45,242 bases of DNA from Flavobacteriales bacterium UBA6165 (GTDB lineage Bacteria; Bacteroidota; Bacteroidia; Flavobacteriales_D; Crocinitomicaceae), in assembly GCA_002422285.1 (NCBI GenBank), contig DIUF01000076.1:1-45242 (forward strand). The letters run 5' to 3'. This document shows positions 39,726-45,242 of the stretch, one piece after another. The notes under the pieces were generated by a model. It was not told where the DNA came from. It saw only the letters and a program-made list of their open reading frames with translations, and did no database searches. A program made the position numbers and the translations under genes. Position 1 is the first letter of the stretch, and each line of letters opens with the position of its first letter.

Positions 39726-40277
39726 TTATAATTTAAAAAATAAACCAATACCGGAGTTAAATTGTGTAAGGGGTCTGCCGGTATTAATCCTTGTTAAAGC
39801 ATAACCCATTTGAATGCTTAAGATCAATTTGTCAGGAACCCATTGAAAGTCAATCCCCAATCCCAAGCTTGCATTGTAACCGGGTTGGTAGCCGATAATA
39901 TCTAAAAGCGCATTTGAGCTAAATGAGTTGTACGTGTATTCATAGCCCCATTCGTTTATATAGGTATATGTAGTTGTGTTGGATATGTTGTAGGCGTTAG
40001 ATATATAGGTGTTTAAGTCGAATCGCTTAGAAGAATTTAGTTTGTAAAGAGCAGTGAAACCTAAACTAACATACGAATCACCGCTTTCAAAAAAAATGGG
40101 TAAAGCGGCAATTTGAAAGCCAAATCTGTTTGGGGAATAGCGATAGGTAAATCCAGAACCTTGAGCCACACTTCGTGATAAGCCTATGTAGTGTTTTGGT
40201 GGGTCTGACTCGGTTTCCTGGGTAAACGCAATACTCACTGTTGTAATAAGCATCAAAAAAGAAAGTGCTTTTCTCAT
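39726..40277 (-). CDS. Predicted outer-membrane beta-barrel protein, paralogue 3 of 3
   Basis: 183 residues. Signal peptide ending near AFTQ; then GSGFTYRYSPNRFGFQIAALPIFF shows the same motif order as the other two, split across 20 residues, with a longer Tyr/Asn-rich external loop (around residues 98-125) and a final GIGLFFKL. Most divergent of the set; first gene of the operon behind a TACATTTG promoter box. Confidence 0.75.
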   Translation of the reverse strand: MRKALSFLMLITTVSIAFTQETESDPPKHYIGLSRSVAQGSGFTYRYSPNRFGFQIAALPIFFESGDSYVSLGFTALYKLNSSKRFDLNTYISNAYNISNTTTYTYINEWGYEYTYNSFSSNALLDIIGYQPGYNASLGLGIDFQWVPDKLILSIQMGYALTRINTGRPLTQFNSGIGLFFKL

Positions 40278-40299
40278 GAAAATCGTTTTTAAAGTCGGG

Positions 40300-40307
40300 C
40301 AAATGTA
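40300..40307 (-). promoter_or_regulatory. -7 box (TACATTTG) of the three-gene outer-membrane operon
   Basis: Minus-strand TACATTTG, an exact TAnnTTTG match, 23 bases before the ATG at 40277. The divergent Omp85-like gene has its own box 14 bp away. Confidence 0.5.
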
Positions 40308-40320
40308 ATCTGAAAAAACT

Positions 40321-40328
40321 TACGTTTG
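40321..40328 (+). promoter_or_regulatory. -7 box (TACGTTTG) of the Omp85-like gene
   Basis: TACGTTTG, an exact TAnnTTTG match, 20 bases before the TTG start at 40348. It lies in the inverted repeat CTTAC-GTTT-GTAAG (40319-40332). Confidence 0.5.
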
Positions 40329-40347
40329 TAAGCAAAATGATAATCAA

Positions 40348-41505
40348 TTGAAAATATTGAAGATTTTTACAGGCATTCAATTTCTTTTGATTTTAGCTAT
40401 TTCGCTAAATACAAACTCCTTGCGTGCGCAAAGACCGCTTGAAACATTGGCTCGTATTACAGGCTTCACCAGATTGGATGATACCACGACCACGGTTAAG
40501 CCTAAACTAATTTTTGCACCAATTCTATTCTATACTCCTGATACACGATTGGCCTTAGGAGGCGTTGCTCTCAATGCTTTTCGGATTAATGCCAAAAATG
40601 ATTCTTTAGCGTCAACTCGTATGTCCTATGTGAAACTCGTATCCTATTACACTCTAAATAAGCAATACGATGCTTTTGTTTCGTGGAATATTTTCACTCC
40701 CCGTGAAGATTATTTACTCAAAGGAGAATTGCGATTCAGAAGATATCCTGATCGGTTTTATGGTATTGGCAACAACTCACTTCAAGATGATGTAGAGAAA
40801 TATGAATATGATTTACTGCGAATTAAATCACTTTTCATGAAACGTTTTTCGCAACATCTGTTTGTTGGTTTTGACTATGAATTTGAATTAGAATATCGTT
40901 TTAGATATGAGGTTGATGGAAATTTAGTTGCTGGAAATATCCCAGGATACAAAGGCGGACTTGGCTCTGCTCTCGGTGCCGTTGCTGTTTTTGACTCTAG
41001 AGATAATGTGCTAAATTCTTTTTCTGGAACTTTAGCAGAAATCTCTTCTTATTATTTCACCCCCATTTTAGGCAGCACTTTCAAGTTTTTTGAGTTGAAT
41101 GGAGATTTTCGAAGATTTGTTCAAATTCGTCCACGCCATGTTTTGGCATTTCATTCGTCTATGAGATTTTTGTTTGGTCAAGCTCCTTTTCTGGACTTAT
41201 CAAGATTGGGCGGGGAAGATATTTTGAGGGGATATCCAAGCAATAGATTCATAGATAAAAATTTAATTGTTACCCAACTTGAATATCGTTTTCCTCTTTT
41301 TTGGCGATTGGGCATGACGACCTTTGCAGGAGCAGGTGATGTGTTTAATCACTTTGATGACCTATCATGGTCGCAAATGAAATTCTCAGCTGGACTTGGA
41401 TTGAGATTGTTGGTGAACCCGAAAGAAAGAGTAAATGTTCGATTGGATTACGCCCGCGGTAGAGAAGGGGGTTATTTTTACTTCTCAGTTTCTGAGGCTT
41501 TTTGA
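40348..41505 (+). CDS. Omp85/BamA-type surface antigen barrel protein without POTRA domains
   Basis: 385 residues. Signal peptide (FLLILAISLNTNSLRAQ), then a barrel of the bacterial surface antigen (D15) family. The diagnostic loop-6 motif is present as ILRGYPSNRF (the RGY/F motif), and the last strand ends SVSEAF with a terminal Phe. There is no room for POTRA repeats, so this is not BamA or TamA but a short family member. The start is a TTG at 40348 because the nearby ATG at 40337 meets a stop after four codons; a TTG at 40357 is also possible. Its 3' end overlaps the converging desaturase-family gene by 28 bp. Confidence 0.82.
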   Translation: MKILKIFTGIQFLLILAISLNTNSLRAQRPLETLARITGFTRLDDTTTTVKPKLIFAPILFYTPDTRLALGGVALNAFRINAKNDSLASTRMSYVKLVSYYTLNKQYDAFVSWNIFTPREDYLLKGELRFRRYPDRFYGIGNNSLQDDVEKYEYDLLRIKSLFMKRFSQHLFVGFDYEFELEYRFRYEVDGNLVAGNIPGYKGGLGSALGAVAVFDSRDNVLNSFSGTLAEISSYYFTPILGSTFKFFELNGDFRRFVQIRPRHVLAFHSSMRFLFGQAPFLDLSRLGGEDILRGYPSNRFIDKNLIVTQLEYRFPLFWRLGMTTFAGAGDVFNHFDDLSWSQMKFSAGLGLRLLVNPKERVNVRLDYARGREGGYFYFSVSEAF

Positions 41506-42770
41506 GTGGTTATTGGTGTGTATGTCTCATCAAATTGAATACGATTTAAAACAAAGACGACAAAAAGCGACAAGGTCATATACAGAAACACCAAATATGT
41601 TAGTCCAAACCCGTAAGCATCAACACCAAACCAACCATTGTTTATATAAATCATTCCAAGTCCAACGAAATATCGAAATGTCTCAAACAATGGCGCTTTA
41701 ATATTTCCTTCCGCAAATTCTGCAAGCGCATAAACAGAAATAAACATATATATGCCATACCAGTAAATACCGGGCACTCCGATTTCTGCCAAATTTCCGA
41801 AAAAGTACAGCCCTAAGAGAATCATTACCACAAGTTGAAACATTGACCAAATTTGAACATATTTTGGCGTCTTTGGATTGAATTTCTCAAAGTGATACAC
41901 ATCCTCAATTTTTGAAACTGGATATCTGGCTTCAAGATCTGCGGGTCGCCATCCTGTCGGTTTGAACCATATTCTGAATTTATCTTCCCACGATTTTGTT
42001 CTCCACGCATCAAGAAGAAGCAGCCACAAATGTTGAAAATTGATTTTAATTGGATTCCATGTGCGTGCTGGTCGAGTGATGCCATAAACCGGCGTTACAT
42101 CATCCAATTCCTCCTGAAATGTGCCAAACCATTTGTCCCAAAAGATGAAAATGGCGGCGTAGTTTTTATCCAAATACTCGGAATTCATCGCATGATGCAC
42201 GCGGTGGTGAGAGGGTGTTACTATGATGTGTTCCAAAAAACCCATTTTGCCAATGTGGCGTGTGTGGTACCAAAATTGTAAAAACAAATGCAAGGGCGCT
42301 ATGATGGCGATGACCTCCGCGGGCACACCAATAAGGGCTGCAGGCACTAAGAAAAATGTGAAAAGATTGAAAAACTGCGAAATGCTTTGGCGAAGTGCAC
42401 ATGGCAAATTAAATTCTTCGCTGCTGTGGTGCACCACATGTTTGTTCCAAAAAATATTGATTTCATGCGCCCAACGATGCACCCAGTATGCTTGAAAATC
42501 GAGCACAATAAAAGCAATGGCGATAGATATCCAGGTGGTTTCGATATTAAAGAATGCAATTTCTCCAACAAGCCATTCATAGGTGAGAATGGAAATACTC
42601 AAGCCCAATACATCTTTGGTGATATTAGTGATTCCTGAGAGCAGACTTGAAAACATATCCATTGTTGGTGTATAGTCGCGTTTCACAAATACACCATAAA
42701 GTTTTTCGATTAGAATTAAGCCCAAGAAAAAGGGAATAGCGATGAGCAGTATTTTTCCGTAGGTTTCCAT
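41478..42770 (-). CDS. Sterol desaturase / fatty acid hydroxylase family membrane protein
   Basis: 430 residues, integral membrane di-iron oxygenase. Histidine clusters WVHRWAH (HX3H), NKHVVHHSS (HX2HH) and PSHHRVHHA (HX2HH with an extra HH) are all intact. The N-terminal half has the catalytic domain with about four helices; the C-terminal 200 residues add several more helices, a two-part layout also seen in alkylglycerol monooxygenase-like proteins. It hydroxylates or desaturates a lipid; substrate unknown. It is not part of the pigment operon but close by. Confidence 0.88.
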   Translation of the reverse strand: METYGKILLIAIPFFLGLILIEKLYGVFVKRDYTPTMDMFSSLLSGITNITKDVLGLSISILTYEWLVGEIAFFNIETTWISIAIAFIVLDFQAYWVHRWAHEINIFWNKHVVHHSSEEFNLPCALRQSISQFFNLFTFFLVPAALIGVPAEVIAIIAPLHLFLQFWYHTRHIGKMGFLEHIIVTPSHHRVHHAMNSEYLDKNYAAIFIFWDKWFGTFQEELDDVTPVYGITRPARTWNPIKINFQHLWLLLLDAWRTKSWEDKFRIWFKPTGWRPADLEARYPVSKIEDVYHFEKFNPKTPKYVQIWSMFQLVVMILLGLYFFGNLAEIGVPGIYWYGIYMFISVYALAEFAEGNIKAPLFETFRYFVGLGMIYINNGWFGVDAYGFGLTYLVFLYMTLSLFVVFVLNRIQFDETYTPITTQKASETEK

Positions 42771-42887
42771 GGGTCAATTTCGCGTTACGAAAATAATAAA
42801 TTCCGATTCACCGTTTTCAATATCCTGTTGTTTAAACAAATAAAATGCTGTTGATATAGTTGTAGTGATTTTCAGGATATTTGTCTC

Positions 42888-43175
42888 ATGAAGCGTTATC
42901 TCCTCATTTTCAAAAACAAATTTGTGCTAGCCACTACAATTTTTTTGGTGTATGCCTTGTTTTTAGATGACGTTGATGTGTTTATGATTTTCAGCAAGCA
43001 AAGCCGTTTACGCCAATTGGAACAGCAGAAAATTGAGTTGGCCGACAAGTTGAGTGAGATTGAAAATATGCAACGTGTTCTTGATAATGCGTATTCTTTA
43101 GAGAAATTCGCTCGTGAGGAGCGTTTCTTTCACAAGGCAGATGAAGATGTTTTTGTTATCGACTTGGCGGATTAA
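42888..43175 (+). CDS. FtsB/DivIC-like septum formation initiator
   Basis: 95 residues. One N-terminal membrane helix (FVLATTIFLVYALFL), then a coiled coil (RLRQLEQQKIELADKLSEI) and a short globular end (SLEKFAREERFFHKADED), the standard bitopic divisome layout with the YxLEKxARE motif. Acts with FtsL/FtsQ at the septum. A near-match promoter box (GATATTTG) ends about nine bases before the ATG. Confidence 0.88.
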   Translation: MKRYLLIFKNKFVLATTIFLVYALFLDDVDVFMIFSKQSRLRQLEQQKIELADKLSEIENMQRVLDNAYSLEKFAREERFFHKADEDVFVIDLAD

Positions 43176-43195
43176 CCAAATGCTTTGACCTCTTT

Positions 43196-44359
43196 TCATT
43201 CCAAATCGTGGCGCTGTAAAACATTGCTGTAAATAATTTTCAGTTGCTCAAGCACCTCATTTTGTGCAAATTGCTTTGCAGTATTGGTCAAATCTTTTCG
43301 ATTACTATCTGTTGTTGAAGTTAAAATTCTATTTTCCATAGCGGTTGTTAAGGCATGTACATCTTGTCGGGGAACAATTTGTATAATGCGCTGGTCTAAA
43401 TCATGCGCAATGCCGACCTGTGTGGTGATGATTTGTAAACCTGAGCTAAGTGCCTCAATCAAAACACAGCTGTATGTTTCAAATTCCGAGAAAAGCACAA
43501 AGCAGTCACTATCTCTATATGCTTGTGCAACCGCTTCATGTGTAAGGTTTTCAATGATCTCAATACCCTCAGTGAATTCATTTTCATCAATATAATGTTG
43601 CAGATATTCGGATTCTCCGTCTGTAATAATTTTTAAAAAAGCTTGTGGGTAGTTCTTTTTTACACGAGAAAAAGCTTCAACGATGCCTTTCACATTTTTG
43701 AATTTTTCGTCAAGTCCAGAAACATGGATAAATGTGTAATGGTCGCGTTTAACAAGTCGCTTTTCAGGATAGAACAAATTCAAATCAACAGGAAGAGGAA
43801 GTACCGTGTGCACCAAATGCGGTTCAACTTTTAAAATTTGCTTTTCTAAAAATGGCGAAACAGCAATAACCAATCGCGCTTTTTTCAAGGTGCTTACAAT
43901 AAGCCTTTTTTTGAGCGATGTCCACCGGCGTTGTTCGTAGTCGGAAAAGTCTGATGAATGCTCGTGAATGATAAAGTTGACCTTAAGTTTTTTGGAAACA
44001 TATTCGAATTCTTTACCTTTTGGAAAACTAACGTGCGCATGAATTAAATCTGGTTGAGATTTTAGTTTTTTAATTGCTTCGTCAAGAGTGCTTTTGTAGA
44101 TGGCAATTTGTTTGAATCCTTTAAAAAGTCCTGTCGGTTTAGGATAATACCCTATGATTTCATGAAATCCATCTTCATGATATTCTTCAAAATAACTGGC
44201 ATCAATACCGTCTCGTGATTTGATAAAAATGACACTTACTGTAAAGTATTTTGAAATCCATTTCGCAAAACGTTGGATGAAAATACCAGAAGCTGGCGCG
44301 GTAACATTCGGATACCACGAACTCAAAACCAATATGTGTAAGTTTTTTCGAGTTGCCAT
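43196..44359 (-). CDS. GT4-family glycosyltransferase
   Basis: 387 residues from the ATG at 44359 (MATRKNLHILVLSSWYPN). GT-B fold: the N-terminal acceptor domain has PASGIFIQRFA and IHAHVSFPKG; the C-terminal domain has FIHVSGLDEKFKNVKG and the EX7E-type SEFETYSCVLIEALSSG nucleotide-sugar motif. Likely synthesises a cell-surface or capsular glycan; donor and acceptor unknown. The longer frame to 44386 begins at a non-conserved stretch. Confidence 0.9.
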   Translation of the reverse strand: MATRKNLHILVLSSWYPNVTAPASGIFIQRFAKWISKYFTVSVIFIKSRDGIDASYFEEYHEDGFHEIIGYYPKPTGLFKGFKQIAIYKSTLDEAIKKLKSQPDLIHAHVSFPKGKEFEYVSKKLKVNFIIHEHSSDFSDYEQRRWTSLKKRLIVSTLKKARLVIAVSPFLEKQILKVEPHLVHTVLPLPVDLNLFYPEKRLVKRDHYTFIHVSGLDEKFKNVKGIVEAFSRVKKNYPQAFLKIITDGESEYLQHYIDENEFTEGIEIIENLTHEAVAQAYRDSDCFVLFSEFETYSCVLIEALSSGLQIITTQVGIAHDLDQRIIQIVPRQDVHALTTAMENRILTSTTDSNRKDLTNTAKQFAQNEVLEQLKIIYSNVLQRHDLE

Positions 44360-44403
44360 TTTAAAAAGAAGTGTAAATTTACTCAATTTAATTTACGAGA
44401 AGT

Positions 44404-45242
44404 ATGAAAAAATTATTAGTCGTTGGTGGCTTACTCTTTTGTTTACATGTTTTTGCTCAAAAAGAATATGTGTTGTATGATACTAAAGGAAAAGAGGTGA
44501 GCATCGAAAAAATGTTCAAAGAAGCGCAGCAAAAATCATGGGTGTTTTTTGGCGAATTTCATAACAGTTCTACGATTCATAGAATACAATTCTTGTTGAC
44601 CAAGCACCTCCACAAAGTACATGGAGACAAGTTAATGGTTGGCGCTGAAATGTTTGAGTCGGACAACCAAGATATTATAAATGAATACTTTGCAGGCATT
44701 ATCAACACCAAATATTTTGAAGACGAATGTCGTTTGTGGACCAATTACAAGTCGGATTATAAACCTATTGTGGAGTTCTTGAAAACGAATAAACTGTCCT
44801 TAATTGCCACAAATATACCAAGGCGTTATGCGCATGCCGTACATTATAACGGCTTAGATGTTTTGGATAAATTGCCCGAACATGTCAAGCAGCTTTTTCT
44901 TCCTAATTTGCCAGTGATTATTGATACTACTTTGAGTAGCTATGCTGAAATTAAACAAATGTCGATGCATGGGGGCAAATTTATGCTCGAGGCGCAAGCC
45001 GTAAAAGATGCTACAATGGCTCATTTTATGATAAAATACTGGCAAACCGGAAAAGTTTTTCTCCATCTCAATGGCGCATTTCACACCAATAAATATGAGG
45101 GCATTATTTCCTTTCTCCCAAAAGAATGGCTACGCAAAGACATGTTGGTAATCAGCATGGTGACCCAAAAAGATATCGAAAAACTCGAAGACGAAAACAA
45201 AGGCCTTGGGGATTTTATCTTCTGCTTTGAAGAGGATTATGC
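44404..45242 (+). CDS. ChaN-like (DUF399) protein, partial at the right edge
   Basis: About 279 codons visible, running off the window. It begins with the ATG at 44404 and a signal peptide (LLVVGGLLFCLHVFAQ). The haem-binding-uptake/ChaN pattern is visible: VFFGEFHNSSTIH near the N terminus (GE-H-x5-H) and LHLNGAFHTNKYEGI later (NGxxHxxxxxG), plus MVGAEMFESDNQ. ChaN-type proteins are exported and iron- or haem-associated; those with the related TIKI fold can be metalloproteases. Divergent from the GT4 gene; the AT-rich 44-bp gap holds a TAAATTTA palindrome (44375-44382) that could serve both strands. Confidence 0.82.
   Translation, partial: MKKLLVVGGLLFCLHVFAQKEYVLYDTKGKEVSIEKMFKEAQQKSWVFFGEFHNSSTIHRIQFLLTKHLHKVHGDKLMVGAEMFESDNQDIINEYFAGIINTKYFEDECRLWTNYKSDYKPIVEFLKTNKLSLIATNIPRRYAHAVHYNGLDVLDKLPEHVKQLFLPNLPVIIDTTLSSYAEIKQMSMHGGKFMLEAQAVKDATMAHFMIKYWQTGKVFLHLNGAFHTNKYEGIISFLPKEWLRKDMLVISMVTQKDIEKLEDENKGLGDFIFCFEEDY

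Overview
The window looks like a low-GC Bacteroidota chromosome, most probably from the order Flavobacteriales. Three things point there: a long secreted protein with a C-terminal type IX secretion sorting domain (5294-9361), repeated TAnnTTTG promoter boxes close to start codons with few Shine-Dalgarno sequences, and a flexirubin/aryl-polyene pigment locus that resembles those of flavobacteria. I see no rRNA, tRNA, CRISPR array or insertion sequence.

Region 1 (1-14613) is mostly core genome. It holds rlmN (partial), an AAA_14/DUF4143 ATPase behind an unusual repeat-rich promoter, lepA, an aspartate kinase, the large secreted protein, a 52-residue membrane protein, a CAP-domain gene that appears frameshifted at an 8-bp tandem repeat, polA and dnaN.

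Region 2 (14790-38690) is one continuous biosynthetic locus in three transcription blocks. Block A (+, 14790-21961) carries a dehydratase-like hotdog protein, a thioesterase, a ketosynthase, a half-length ketosynthase-like protein, an ACP, a second ketosynthase, a ketosynthase lacking all catalytic residues, a polysaccharide deacetylase, and a LolA plus lipoprotein pair. Block B (-, 21945-32849) carries a PaaK-type CoA ligase, a lipoprotein of the C45 acyltransferase family, a phytoene-desaturase-like flavoprotein, an MMPL exporter fused to a PlsC acyltransferase and a degenerate methyltransferase-like domain, a GT2-DUF2062 fusion, a FabZ/ApeI-like dehydratase and a halogenase-like flavoprotein. 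Block C (+, 32903-38690) carries a tyrosine ammonia-lyase, a WG-repeat protein, FabG, a third ketosynthase, a second ACP and an LpxL-like acyltransferase.

Together these suggest a type II polyketide-like route. Tyrosine is deaminated to 4-coumarate, which is activated and loaded on ACP. It is elongated by KS/CLF pairs, reduced by FabG, and dehydrated by a His-only/Glu-only hotdog pair. The product is then tailored, acylated or esterified, and moved to the outer membrane by the MMPL and LolA/lipoprotein components. The dialkylresorcinol genes darA and darB, expected for a true flexirubin, are not in the window, so the final ester partner is open.

Region 3 (38717-45242) holds cell-envelope genes: three tandem paralogous outer-membrane proteins, an Omp85-like barrel, a sterol-desaturase-family membrane enzyme, an FtsB/DivIC-like protein, a GT4 glycosyltransferase and a ChaN-like protein that runs off the end.
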